Origin: Firmicutes bacterium UBA4981
GTDB taxonomy: Bacteria > Bacillota > SHA-98 > UBA4971
Direction: 5' to 3'
DNA length: 31,477 nt
NCBI GenBank assembly: GCA_002398515.1
Contig: DGZL01000011.1
Coordinates: forward strand, 13,498-44,974
Shown here: positions 16,003 to 24,404 of the stretch, in pieces
Position numbering within the stretch: the first letter of the stretch is position 1
Layout: every line of letters starts with the position of its first letter
Notes under the pieces: model-generated
Database searches by the model: none
Told to the model about the DNA's origin: nothing
Seen by the model: the letters and a program-made list of their open reading frames with translations, nothing else
Program-made: the position numbers and the translations under genes

Positions 16003-17061
16003 TCAACCTCCCAGCACGCCCAGCCTGGCAATGTCAGAGAATGTGGCAAAGACTATCAAGAGTCCGAGGATAGCCATGCCGATCATTCGGGCAAACGCCT
16101 CTTGCTCTACACTGAGAGGCTTCCTGCGTATAGCCTCGAGCAAAAGGAGTACGATCCACCCTCCGTCAAGAACAGGTATTGGAAGAAGGTTCAGGAGTCC
16201 GAGATTCACATTGAGTAAGGCTGCAAGATAGAGGACATTGATAAAACCTAGCTTCGCGGTCTGTCCTACTGCCTGAGCGATTCCTATAGGGCCTGCTACA
16301 TCAGGTTTCACCTTGCCTGTGATCATTCTCCAGAGAGTAACAAGGAGATTCCTCGACATACTCCTGGTGAAACTTGCGCCTCGACTTACAGATTCAAGAA
16401 AACCCCTCTGCGCCCAAATTTCTGAAAGCATTACGCCTATGACTCCGCCATGTGTACTCTCATCTCTCTCCGGAGTCACTACGCGCTCAATTATCGCTCC
16501 GTCCCGCTCAATTATGAAAGTCAATTGGCGTCCGGGACTTTGCCAAATCTTGTCCTTCACATCAGTGATAGTATCAGTACGAGTGTTATCTATTGAGATA
16601 ATCCTATCTCCTGCCATGATGCCTCCACGCCAAGCAGGCGTGTCAGGGTACACCTCTCCAATCACAGCTGACGGCACACCCACTGATACAAAGACTATGG
16701 CGAACAAAACGAAAGCCACAACGAAATTCATGAAAGGGCCGGCCAGGATAGTGAGGATTCTGAGGATAATAGGCTTTGACCGAAAACTCCTGGGATCTTC
16801 GTCCTCAACATCATCATCAGGATCAGATGGTTCATCCAGCCCTGCAAACTTCACAAATGCCCCAACAGGGAGAGTCCTTAAGGAGTACACAGTCTCCCCT
16901 CGCTTGAATTGACGAATACTGGGGCCAAAACCTAAGCTGAATTCGTACACCCGTACACCTGCAGCTTTGCCCACAATGAAATGCCCGAATTCGTGGGACA
17001 GGGCAAAGGTGAGAAATACAAAAGCAAAAGCAATAATTATCATAAGCGCAGAGCTAAGCAC
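16003..17061 (-). CDS. rseP: Site-2 intramembrane metalloprotease RseP
   Basis: An S2P-family zinc protease that cuts membrane-bound regulators such as anti-sigma factors. The catalytic HEFGH lies at residues 23-27 in the first helix, the third zinc ligand motif VLDGGW near residue 300, and a PDZ domain occupies about residues 128-200 (IGEVYPDTPAWRGGIMAGDRI). Several hydrophobic helices follow. An acidic insert DPDDDVEDEDP near residue 80 lies in the first cytoplasmic loop. The GTG start at 17061 follows AGGGAG. It sits 4 bp after dxr and before ispG, an order common in Bacillota. Confidence 0.95.
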   Translation of the reverse strand: MLSSALMIIIAFAFVFLTFALSHEFGHFIVGKAAGVRVYEFSLGFGPSIRQFKRGETVYSLRTLPVGAFVKFAGLDEPSDPDDDVEDEDPRSFRSKPIILRILTILAGPFMNFVVAFVLFAIVFVSVGVPSAVIGEVYPDTPAWRGGIMAGDRIISIDNTRTDTITDVKDKIWQSPGRQLTFIIERDGAIIERVVTPERDESTHGGVIGVMLSEIWAQRGFLESVSRGASFTRSMSRNLLVTLWRMITGKVKPDVAGPIGIAQAVGQTAKLGFINVLYLAALLNVNLGLLNLLPIPVLDGGWIVLLLLEAIRRKPLSVEQEAFARMIGMAILGLLIVFATFSDIARLGVLGG

Positions 17062-17065
17062 AGAA

Positions 17066-18229
17066 TCATCTCCCTATCATTCCAGCGTGTCTCAAGACGT
17101 GCTCTCTGGCCCAGGAGTCAGCAGCCAACACTTGCTCCAACGAGGAACCTTCCAGTACCTCGTGGCTTAACATAGCGTCTTCCACAAGTCTTGCAATATC
17201 ACAGAACCCAATATGTCCTGACATGAACAAACCAACCGCTTCTTCATTAGCGGAATTCAGAACGCAAGGAAGTGTGCCACCTACTTGCAGAGCTTCGTGA
17301 CCGAGACGAAGAGCGGGGAACCTCTCTAAATCGGGCTCCTCAAACGTGAGGGTTCCCGATTCTGTAAGGTCAATCTTATCACAATACCCCTTAACCCGTC
17401 TTGGAAAGCAGAGAGCGTACTGAATCGCAAGTCTCATGTCTTGTGAGCCGAGCTGAGCCAATATAGACCCGTCAATAAACTCTACCATGGAGTGGACAAT
17501 ACTCTGCCTGTGGATTACTGCACGGATCTTATCAGGACTTATTCCAAAAAGCCACCTTGCTTCTATGAGTTCAAGCGCCTTATTCATCAAGGTCGCAGAG
17601 TCTATTGTGACCTTTCGGCCCATAGACCACGTTGGATGGCGAAGAGCCTCCATCGGCGTGACAGTCTCCATTTCTTCTTTTGAGAACCTAAGAAAAGGGC
17701 CGCCTGACGCGGTAAGGATCAGTCTTTCCACACTGAGTATATCGTGCCCTTGGAGACATTGGAATATCGCAGAGTGTTCGCTGTCTACAGGCAGAATTCC
17801 CACACCGTGCCGAGATGCTGCATCAATTACTATTTGCCCGGCTGCCACCAACGCTTCTTTCGTGGCAAGAGCTATAGTTTTTCCGCTCTCTATAGCTCGG
17901 ATCGTCGGAATAAGACCGTCTATTCCAACGATGGCACAGACTGCAAGGTCTGCAGAGCCATAAGATGCAACAGTGGAAGCTGCATCCTTTCCGGATATAA
18001 TCTCCACATCGAGATCTCGAACTCTGTCCCTAAACAGATTAGCAGCATCCTGATGAGCAATGCCCACAACATGAGGATGCCAAGTTCTTACCTGCTCTTC
18101 CAAAACATCTACATTCCTGCCGGCTGCAAGCCCCACTATCTCAATATCACTTCGGTTCCACTTAGCCACCTCAAGCGTTTGCCTTCCGATAGACCCTGTG
18201 GACCCTAACACCACAACAGAGCGAGCCAA
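17066..18229 (-). CDS. dxr: 1-deoxy-D-xylulose-5-phosphate reductoisomerase
   Basis: DXR makes MEP from DXP with NADPH, the committed step of the MEP pathway. It shows the NADPH loop VLGSTGSIGRQT near residue 7, ALATKEALV near 118, the metal/substrate motif PVDSEHSAIFQ near 147, and TASGGPF and the catalytic loop HPTWSMGRKVTIDSATLMNK near 200. The 387-residue length is typical. I place the start at TTG 18229, where AGGAGGGG lies 5 bases upstream; a longer reading from 18256 begins inside the preceding gene's 3' end. Together with ispG and uppS, this cluster makes polyprenyl precursors. Confidence 0.97.
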   Translation of the reverse strand: MARSVVVLGSTGSIGRQTLEVAKWNRSDIEIVGLAAGRNVDVLEEQVRTWHPHVVGIAHQDAANLFRDRVRDLDVEIISGKDAASTVASYGSADLAVCAIVGIDGLIPTIRAIESGKTIALATKEALVAAGQIVIDAASRHGVGILPVDSEHSAIFQCLQGHDILSVERLILTASGGPFLRFSKEEMETVTPMEALRHPTWSMGRKVTIDSATLMNKALELIEARWLFGISPDKIRAVIHRQSIVHSMVEFIDGSILAQLGSQDMRLAIQYALCFPRRVKGYCDKIDLTESGTLTFEEPDLERFPALRLGHEALQVGGTLPCVLNSANEEAVGLFMSGHIGFCDIARLVEDAMLSHEVLEGSSLEQVLAADSWAREHVLRHAGMIGR

Positions 18230-18240
18230 TAAGTCCCCTC

Positions 18241-19287
18241 CTATTCCTTGGGCCACAAAGGCAATATCCCTACTGTAACCATTACTCTCAGTATGACTGC
18301 AATAAGCGGTCCGATGAACATTCCGATAGCGCCAAGCAGCCTATACCCAAGGTACATAGACACAAGCACCACAAGAGGGTGAATGCCCAGATTACTCCCG
18401 AGCACTTTCGGCTCTATGCCTTTACGGATAGAGAATTGGATCGCCATTAGAACCGCAATTACTATGGCCTGGTAAAACTGTCTTACCGCAAGATGAAAGA
18501 TAATCAAAGGCACATACAGTAATCCAGGTCCGACCAACGGAATAAGATCCAAGATACCTGCAATGATTCCGAGAATCCAGGCATACCTGACCTTGGCAAC
18601 TGTGAAACCAACTATGCTCACAATAATTGTTACGCTAATCAGAATGAGATAAGCTCTAATGAATCCCAGTGACGCTGAGATTAGCCCTGCTTTTGCCTTC
18701 GTAGCCCTCTCACGCCATTTCATGGGCGCCAGATTCGCTACGTGCTGTGAGAGCTCTCTCTTGTCACGGCTGATAAAAAATGCGGCAAAAAAGCTGATAA
18801 TGACATTAATACTGATTCGTGGGAGACTCATGATAATACCGGTAACACCCAAAAGAAGTCCCTCAATGCCGGCATATAGTCGGGACTGCGTTCTTCTCAC
18901 TGCCTCTATTACAGACTCCGGCAGGTCTTCAGTTATATTTTTCATCTGCAAAATAGCCTTACCCAGGATTTCTTCAAGGTTCATGTTGTAAATCGGCAAA
19001 GCGCGATATAGGTCTTGTACTTCAGAGACGATTCTAACAACCACCAAGGCAATAGCAACTGACAGAAAGACGAATACAAGTAAGAGACAGACAGAGGTAC
19101 ATACCCCTCTCCTAAAACGATAGCGCCTTGTCAGTAGTTCCACAACCGGATCAATAATGGCTGCCAAAACAAGAGCCGCTATGAAAGGGGCAAAAAGAGA
19201 CAATACATATCTAGCCACAAGATAACATGCAGCAAGCACAGCGCTCCATATGAGAAAATATCGCCAACCCTCGGATACCTTTTGCAT
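18241..19287 (-). CDS. AI-2E-family transporter / YtvI-like membrane protein
   Basis: A 348-residue polytopic membrane protein of the AI-2E (PerM) family. About seven or eight hydrophobic helices are visible: a pair near the N-terminus, one at about 60-85, one near 150-180, and the cluster from about 210 to the end containing GILDLIPLVGPGLLYVP and the family-typical GIEPKVLGSNLGIHPLVVL. Some relatives are sodium/proton or signal exporters; YtvI is sporulation-linked. ATG 19287 with GAGGT upstream is preferred over TTG 19311. It sits between cdsA and dxr, an unusual place in this otherwise standard operon. Confidence 0.88.
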   Translation of the reverse strand: MQKVSEGWRYFLIWSAVLAACYLVARYVLSLFAPFIAALVLAAIIDPVVELLTRRYRFRRGVCTSVCLLLVFVFLSVAIALVVVRIVSEVQDLYRALPIYNMNLEEILGKAILQMKNITEDLPESVIEAVRRTQSRLYAGIEGLLLGVTGIIMSLPRISINVIISFFAAFFISRDKRELSQHVANLAPMKWRERATKAKAGLISASLGFIRAYLILISVTIIVSIVGFTVAKVRYAWILGIIAGILDLIPLVGPGLLYVPLIIFHLAVRQFYQAIVIAVLMAIQFSIRKGIEPKVLGSNLGIHPLVVLVSMYLGYRLLGAIGMFIGPLIAVILRVMVTVGILPLWPKE

Positions 19288-19324
19288 GACATCTACCTCG
19301 AAGAAACGCAAAAGCGCAACTTAG

Positions 19325-20140
19325 TCACGATAAGAAAAGTCGTACATAATAGTACACTAAAGGAATGGCAAGAAGCAAGCTGTCAAGTCTGTCCAAGACC
19401 CCGCCATGGCCGGGCATGAAGACGCCTGAGTCCTTAACCTCTGCACTTCGCTTAAACGCCGATTCCGCCAAATCTCCCATCTGTCCCGAAAGCGACGTTA
19501 TGACTGCAAGCACAAGACTATGGCTCAGACTGAGATGAGGCCACCACAGTAAGGCAGCACCCAACCACCTCACAATAACACCTGTTACAACACCACAAGC
19601 TAAACCTATGATCGCCCCTTCGCAAGTCTTGTTAGGGCTTACTCTAGGCGCGAGCTTACGCTTACCCAAAGCCTTGCCGCCGTAATACGCTCCTGTGTCG
19701 GTGGCCCACACAGTAAGAATAGCCATTAACAGATAGCCGAACCCTGCCTGCTCTCCGCCGGTGTAGCGCAGCATAAGAGCTGCGGCCATAGGCAAACCGA
19801 CATATACCGCTCCCAGCAAAGTTATGGCAGAATTGGCAATAGAGTTCTGACCTCCGAAGACTAATGTATGCCATGTCAGACTCAAAATGACTATGCCGGT
19901 CACAACAAGGCCTACAGTCTGCTGCATTCCCAGATAACCAAAAGCCACGAAGGCTATGACACCGAGAACCCCTACTTGATCCATCGGACCGTAACCTGAG
20001 AATTGAGCCAGGTTATAGAACTCTCTTACAGCCAATATTCCAAATACAAGCAAGGTGGCAGCCAAATAGGCCCTACCTAAGATTATGACCAAGAGTGCAA
20101 GGGGTACCGCCATAAGCGCACTCGAGACTCTCTGGTTCAA
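19325..20140 (-). CDS. cdsA: Phosphatidate cytidylyltransferase
   Basis: CdsA makes CDP-diacylglycerol from phosphatidic acid and CTP at the cytoplasmic membrane, feeding phospholipid synthesis. The 271-residue protein has about seven helices and the signature near the C-terminus: SLSGQMGDLAESAFKRSAEVKDSG, then PGHGGVLDRLDSLL. A segment with WATDTGAYYGGKALGKRKLAPRVSPNKT precedes it. The start is TTG 20140, with AGGAGGG 7 bases upstream. It follows uppS by 35 bp, the usual order. Confidence 0.96.
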   Translation of the reverse strand: MNQRVSSALMAVPLALLVIILGRAYLAATLLVFGILAVREFYNLAQFSGYGPMDQVGVLGVIAFVAFGYLGMQQTVGLVVTGIVILSLTWHTLVFGGQNSIANSAITLLGAVYVGLPMAAALMLRYTGGEQAGFGYLLMAILTVWATDTGAYYGGKALGKRKLAPRVSPNKTCEGAIIGLACGVVTGVIVRWLGAALLWWPHLSLSHSLVLAVITSLSGQMGDLAESAFKRSAEVKDSGVFMPGHGGVLDRLDSLLLAIPLVYYYVRLFLS

Positions 20141-20175
20141 GTCATAACCCTCCTATCAAGGAGATACCAGGCGTT

Positions 20176-20967
20176 CTACAAGCTCCCGAATCTTCGATCC
20201 CTTCGCTGATACTCTAATATTGCCAAAAGAAGATCTCGTCCGGAGAAATCCGGCCAGAGCACGGGAGAAACTACCAGTTCAGCGTAGGCGGACTGCCAGA
20301 TGAGGAAGTTGGATATCCTCATCTCTCCCCCGGTGCGAATTACTAGGTCAGGATCAGGAACACCGGTAGTATCCAGATGAGAACTTACATGTTCCTCACA
20401 AATAGCCTCGGGCAGAATCTCACCTAGAACCGCCTTCTTTGCCAGCTCTTGTGCAGCTCTTCTTATCTCGTCACGGCCGCCGTAGTCTATGGCAAGATTT
20501 ACAAGGATTTCAGCATTTGCCCGAGTTCTCTCTTCAATCCTGATTATCGCACGAAGCACATGCTGTGGCAACCTGTCCTTACGTCCGATGACTTTAATCC
20601 TCGCCCCATAATCAACCAGGTCTTGCAGTCTTTTCTCGAACATTTCCACAAGAAGTCCCATAAGACCCTTAACTTCATCTTCGGGCCTTCTCCAGTTTTC
20701 GGTGGAAAACACGTAGAGTGTCATATGTTTTATCCCTATGTCTTGGGCGAACTTAACAATCTCTTCTGCTTTTTTGCTACCTGCTGCATGGCCTGACAGC
20801 CGCGGAAGGCCTTGGCGCTGTGCCCATCTTCCGTTGCCGTCCATGATTATGGCCACATGCAGAGGGAGCTTACCCCGGCCGACTTGCACTTTCAGCGAAT
20901 CTGTGTCTCCGGCCCTACTATCAACGCGTCGTCCTGCGCCCGAGAACAAGCGGGAAAAAACTCTCAT
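20176..20967 (-). CDS. uppS: Isoprenyl transferase (undecaprenyl diphosphate synthase)
   Basis: A cis-prenyltransferase that extends farnesyl diphosphate with isopentenyl units to the C55 carrier for cell wall synthesis. The first conserved region HVAIIMDGNGRWAQ (catalytic Asp) is near residue 37, GHAAGSKKAEEIV follows, then TLYVFSTENWRRP, and the C-terminal signature PDLVIRTGGEMRISNFLIWQ. An N-terminal extension of about 30 residues precedes the core. ATG 20967 follows AGAGGTG; a GTG at 20973 is the alternative. It lies downstream of the ferredoxin gene and a small hairpin. Confidence 0.96.
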   Translation of the reverse strand: MRVFSRLFSGAGRRVDSRAGDTDSLKVQVGRGKLPLHVAIIMDGNGRWAQRQGLPRLSGHAAGSKKAEEIVKFAQDIGIKHMTLYVFSTENWRRPEDEVKGLMGLLVEMFEKRLQDLVDYGARIKVIGRKDRLPQHVLRAIIRIEERTRANAEILVNLAIDYGGRDEIRRAAQELAKKAVLGEILPEAICEEHVSSHLDTTGVPDPDLVIRTGGEMRISNFLIWQSAYAELVVSPVLWPDFSGRDLLLAILEYQRRDRRFGSL

Positions 20968-21039
20968 AAGCACCTCTGGGTCTTTAACCTCCTCAATTCA
21001 GTTAATATGTCACACAAATATGACCTATATAAAATCTTT

Positions 21040-21059
21040 AGGGGAGGTAAACCTCCCCT
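21040..21059 (-). terminator. Hairpin between ferredoxin gene and uppS
   Basis: AGGGGAGG pairs perfectly with CCTCCCCT around a four-base loop. On the minus strand it is followed by TAAAGATTTTATAT, a weak T tail. It lies just after the ferredoxin stop (21081), so it may partly end transcripts or protect RNA ends, which would raise the ferredoxin's expression relative to the lipid genes. Confidence 0.55.
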
Positions 21060-21080
21060 TGAAAATCAGGATTATGTGAA

Positions 21081-21254
21081 TTATTCTTCCTCTATTATTG
21101 CGTCCTCCGGACACTCCTCAGCACACATTCCGCAATCAGTGCAGATGTCAGGGTCTATCACATACTTGTCGTCTCCTTCGCTGATTGCTTCAAAGGGACA
21201 TACATCAGCGCATGTTCCGCACTTCGTGCACTCGTCAGTGATAAAATGTGGCAA
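21081..21254 (-). CDS. Two-[4Fe-4S] bacterial ferredoxin
   Basis: A 57-residue clostridial-type ferredoxin. Two cluster motifs, CTKCGTCADVCP and CTDCGMCAEECP, are intact, and the tail is acidic, fitting a soluble low-potential electron carrier. The start is taken as TTG 21254, giving MPHFITDEC, the usual N-terminus of this family, with AGGGGG 8 bases upstream; GTG 21263 would sit right on that site. It lies between frr and uppS, where no ferredoxin is usually found. Since IspG further down the same operon uses reduced ferredoxin, a supply role is plausible, and the bifurcating hydrogenase could use it too. Confidence 0.92.
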   Translation of the reverse strand: MPHFITDECTKCGTCADVCPFEAISEGDDKYVIDPDICTDCGMCAEECPEDAIIEEE

Positions 21255-21269
21255 CCCGGCCACCCCCTC

Positions 21270-21827
21270 TCAAAATTCCATAATTTCAGCTTCTTTAGTT
21301 TCGAGCAAAGCGTCAATCTCAGCAATAAATGCATCGGTCAGCTTTTGAACATCGTCCTGTCCCCGCCTCAAGTCATCTTCAGTTATTTCCTTGTTCTTCT
21401 CTTGTTCACGCAGGATATCGATGGCCTCGCGTCTGATATTCCTTACACGAATGCGCATCTCTTCAGCAACCTTCCTGGCTACCTTCACTAGCTCGCGGCG
21501 TCTGTCTTCAGTAAGCGTAGGAATGGGTATTCTAATAATTGAGCCGTCGCTCATAGGTGTCAGAGCCAGGTCTGACTTGAGAATAGCACGTTCGATGTCA
21601 GGGACAAGTTTGCGATCCCACGGTTGAATTACGAGAAGACGAGGTTCAGGCACAGAAACGCTGGCTACTTGATTTATTGGGTAAACATCACCGTAAGCCT
21701 CTACATTAACCCTGTCGAGCAAAGCAGGATTCGCTCTGCCTGTCCTGATTGATGCAAACTCCTTCCGAGTCGCCTCCACAACATCCTTCATTTTTCCTTC
21801 AGTCTTGTGATAATCGTCGTCCGGCAT
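21270..21827 (-). CDS. frr: Ribosome recycling factor
   Basis: RRF splits the post-termination ribosome with EF-G. The 185-residue product has the family layout: the helical first domain with FASIRTGRANPALLDRV near residue 25, the beta domain INQVASVSVPEPRLLVIQPWD, then PIPTLTEDRRRELVKVARKVAEEMRIRVRNIRR and the C-terminal helix. ATG 21827 follows GGGGGGAG. Its start lies only 1 bp after the pyrH stop, suggesting coupled translation. Confidence 0.97.
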   Translation of the reverse strand: MPDDDYHKTEGKMKDVVEATRKEFASIRTGRANPALLDRVNVEAYGDVYPINQVASVSVPEPRLLVIQPWDRKLVPDIERAILKSDLALTPMSDGSIIRIPIPTLTEDRRRELVKVARKVAEEMRIRVRNIRREAIDILREQEKNKEITEDDLRRGQDDVQKLTDAFIAEIDALLETKEAEIMEF

Positions 21828-21828
21828 A

Positions 21829-22560
21829 TTACTCCCCCCTGATTTCGGTGCCGATATCTTCTCCGAGAACGGCCCTTTTTACATTCCCTGACCTCATCAG
21901 GTTGAAAACGACGATAGGAATTCCGTTATCCATGCACAAAGAGGCTGCGGTTGAATCCATGACTCCGAGGCCTTTCTCGATTACCGCAAGGTATGTCAGG
22001 CGTTTGAACTGCTTGGCATTGGGATCGGAGAGGGGATCTCTGTCATATACTCCGTCCACCCTCTTTGCCATCAATAAGATCTCAGCTTCAATCTCAGCGG
22101 CGCGGAGAGCAGCTGCGGTGTCAGTAGAGAAATACGGGTTGCCTGTCCCGCCTGCAAATATTACTACTCTTCCCTTTTCCAAATGACGAATAGCCCTTCT
22201 TCGGATATAGGGTTCCGCGACCTCCCGCATCTCTATGGATGTTTGAACCCGTGTGTCAACTCCGAGTTTCTCCAGACAATCCTGGAGGGATAAGGCGTTT
22301 ATTATTGTAGCAAGCATCCCCATGTAATCAGCGGTAGCTCTATCCATACCCGCTGCCTGAGCCTGAACACCACGCCAAATATTCCCTCCGCCTACAACGA
22401 CTGCAGTATCAATACCCAGGTTGTGGACATCACGGATTTCCCCTGCAATTACTCGCACGACATCCAGATCTATTCCGTAACCCCTCGGCCCGGCCAGTGC
22501 TTCACCTGATAATTTCAATACAATCCTTTTGTATTTAGGATTATCCCGGGATTCTCTCAC
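21829..22560 (-). CDS. pyrH: UMP kinase
   Basis: PyrH phosphorylates UMP to UDP, supplying pyrimidine nucleotides and UDP-sugars for the wall. Motifs: KRIVLKLSGEALAG near residue 10, VVVGGGNIWRG, RATADYMGMLATIINALSLQD, and FAGGTGNPYFSTDTAAALRA. The start is set at GTG 22560, giving 243 residues beginning MRESRDNPKYKR; a TTG at 22590 would add ten residues not typical of the family. It follows tsf by 33 bp. Confidence 0.96.
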   Translation of the reverse strand: MRESRDNPKYKRIVLKLSGEALAGPRGYGIDLDVVRVIAGEIRDVHNLGIDTAVVVGGGNIWRGVQAQAAGMDRATADYMGMLATIINALSLQDCLEKLGVDTRVQTSIEMREVAEPYIRRRAIRHLEKGRVVIFAGGTGNPYFSTDTAAALRAAEIEAEILLMAKRVDGVYDRDPLSDPNAKQFKRLTYLAVIEKGLGVMDSTAASLCMDNGIPIVVFNLMRSGNVKRAVLGEDIGTEIRGE

Positions 22561-22593
22561 CCTCCGCCATTCCCTTCTCCCAAATGTCAATAA

Positions 22594-23226
22594 CTAGCTA
22601 AGAGCGCATTCCTGCTTTTCAGCCTTATCTACGCCTTCCCCGATTTCATATCTGGTAAACCGGCTAATCTCCATCTTCTCACCTGTCTTGGCTGAGACTT
22701 CCATGACCAGATCTTGCACAGTTCTCTCAGAATCACGAATGTAAGGTTGTTCTAGAAGACACACTTCTTTATAGAACTTCTCAATTCGTCCTTCCACGAT
22801 CTTCTCTGCAATCTTCTCCGGCTTACCTTCATTCAGCGCCTGAGCCTTCAGGATTCCCTTCTCGGTCTCCAGCACTGACTCGGGGACATCTTCTCGTGAT
22901 ACGAAAAGAGGCCTGGTGGCTGCAATCTGAAGAGCGATTTCTTTGGCAAGGGCTTGAAAATCATCTGTACGGGCCACGAAGTCAGTTTCACAGTTGACTT
23001 CGACGAGAACTCCGATCTTACTCCCGTGGTGGATATAAGATTCGATGAGCCCTTCTGCTGCTACCCTGCCGGCTCTCCTCACCATTTTCGCCAGGCCCTT
23101 CTCACGGAGATAGGCCACGGCCTTTTCCATATCGCCGCCGGTCTCACCAAGTGCTTTCTTGCAATCCATCATACCGGCGCCGGTTCTTTCCCGTAGTTCC
23201 TTAACATGTTCGGCCTTAATAGCCAC
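22594..23226 (-). CDS. tsf: Elongation factor Ts
   Basis: EF-Ts exchanges GDP for GTP on EF-Tu. The 210-residue product opens with the UBA-like domain AEHVKELRERTGAGMMDCKKAL, then LREKGLAKMVRRAGRVAAEGL, and the core HHGSKIGVLVEVNCETDFVARTDDF. It is a short form, as in several clostridia and Thermus, with a single core region. GTG 23226 has TAAGGAGG 8 bases upstream, so the start is well supported. It follows rpsB by 22 bp. Confidence 0.96.
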   Translation of the reverse strand: MAIKAEHVKELRERTGAGMMDCKKALGETGGDMEKAVAYLREKGLAKMVRRAGRVAAEGLIESYIHHGSKIGVLVEVNCETDFVARTDDFQALAKEIALQIAATRPLFVSREDVPESVLETEKGILKAQALNEGKPEKIAEKIVEGRIEKFYKEVCLLEQPYIRDSERTVQDLVMEVSAKTGEKMEISRFTRYEIGEGVDKAEKQECALS

Positions 23227-23248
23227 AAGTCCTACCTCCTTACATAGA

Positions 23249-24100
23249 CTATCGGTCGCCACCGCCGTCACTAACGTTGTCCATCTCAACTATCTCTACG
23301 ACATCGTTATCAAGAGGCATCTCCACAATGTCAGTCACGTTGTCTTCGATCTCGCTGACAATCTCGTCCTCTCTGATTTCTCCGACTGGAGATGCAGCTT
23401 CTGTCGACGCTGCATCCAAGCCCTCGAGGCCTTCAATGACTGCATCTGAAATCCTGCCACATATTAATTTGATAGCACGGATAGCATCATCATTACCGGG
23501 AATGACATAGTCAATTTCGTCGGGATCGCAGTTTGTGTCTACTATAGAGATTACTGGGATATTGAGCTTTCTCGCTTCTTGCACTGCTATTCGCTCCTTA
23601 CGCGGATCCACTACGAAGACCGCATCGGGCAATTTCGCCATATCACGGACGCCACCTAGGAACTTCTCAAGCTTCTGTTTCTCCTTCATAAGTTGAAGGA
23701 CTTCCTTCTTCGGTAGCACCTCAAAGGAACCATCGGTTTCCATTTTCTCAATTTCTTGGAGACGCCGGACGCGTTTTCTTATGGTCTGAAAGTTGGTAAG
23801 CATTCCGCCCAGCCACCGCACGTTAACGTAGAACATACCACACCGTTCGGCTTCCTCTCTGATGGTGCTCTGGGCCTGTTTCTTTGTGCCGACAAATAGG
23901 ATAGTGCCGCCATCCGCTATTACATCCTTTACGAATGTATATGCGTCCTCCATCATCTTCACAGTCTTCTGTAGATCAATAATGTATATTCCGTTGCGCT
24001 CGGTGAAGATATACGGCTTCATCTTAGGATTCCAACGCCTGGTCTGGTGTCCGAAATGGACGCCAGCTTCAAGTAGTTGCTTCATAGTGACTACTGCCAT
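23249..24100 (-). CDS. rpsB: 30S ribosomal protein S2
   Basis: S2 is assembled late into the small subunit near the S1 site. Typical sequences are MKQLLEAGVHFGHQTRRWNPKM at the N-terminus, ILFVGTKKQAQ, RWLGGMLTNFQTI, PDAVFVVDPRKE and VDTNCDPDEIDYVIPGNDDA. The 284-residue length exceeds the usual size near 235-250 because of a strongly acidic C-terminal tail of about 55 residues. ATG 24100 follows GGGAGGAGGTG; upstream readings to 24238 would begin inside the promoter. It heads the large operon. Confidence 0.96.
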   Translation of the reverse strand: MAVVTMKQLLEAGVHFGHQTRRWNPKMKPYIFTERNGIYIIDLQKTVKMMEDAYTFVKDVIADGGTILFVGTKKQAQSTIREEAERCGMFYVNVRWLGGMLTNFQTIRKRVRRLQEIEKMETDGSFEVLPKKEVLQLMKEKQKLEKFLGGVRDMAKLPDAVFVVDPRKERIAVQEARKLNIPVISIVDTNCDPDEIDYVIPGNDDAIRAIKLICGRISDAVIEGLEGLDAASTEAASPVGEIREDEIVSEIEDNVTDIVEMPLDNDVVEIVEMDNVSDGGGDR

Positions 24101-24208
24101 AATCTCACCTCCTCCCTGTTCGGTTTTTCCTCCGCTTCTCTCATTCCCGGGTATAACCCGTATCAAGGGCACCGATACCAAGGTCAAGAAGCGTGCGTGA
24201 TAACGCCA
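24101..24208 (-). promoter_or_regulatory. 5' leader of rpsB
   Basis: The predicted transcript has about 108 bases before rpsB. It can form small hairpins, GTATC/GATAC and CGGGT/ACCCG around 24144-24180, followed by a strong ribosome binding site. Autoregulation by S2 or the S2/EF-Ts pair through such a leader is known in other bacteria; here it is only a possibility. Confidence 0.35.
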
Positions 24209-24214
24209 ATGCGT

Positions 24215-24243
24215 AGTATACCACACTACAATAGCCATATCAA
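24215..24243 (-). promoter_or_regulatory. Sigma-A-type promoter of the rpsB operon
   Basis: On the minus strand TTGATA (24243-24238) is followed by 17 bases and TATACT (24220-24215), one mismatch each from consensus at ideal spacing. It would start transcription near 24208 and drive rpsB through the glycosyltransferase gene, since the gaps in between are small. Confidence 0.8.
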
Positions 24244-24351
24244 CGAACTTGCGTGAAGAACTTGTCAGTCAACATGTTGCCGGGAAGTGATAATCTCACC
24301 CTGAACGCAGTGCTTCAAGAGGCTGAGCCTCAACCATAGATGCCCAAAAAT

Positions 24352-24371
24352 CGTGTGCTATTTTCGAACAC
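24352..24371. repeat. 20-bp direct repeat, copy 1
   Basis: This 20-bp element contains the core CTATTTTCGAACAC after CGTGTG. It recurs 73 bp to the right (24425-24444) with a single base change (G to A at its sixth position). Its ends GTGT/ACAC form a short dyad. It lies between the rpsB promoter and the germination operon. Confidence 0.8.
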
Positions 24372-24404
24372 CTTTTCAGAAACAAGCCGGAGGGCGACTG
24401 AAAT

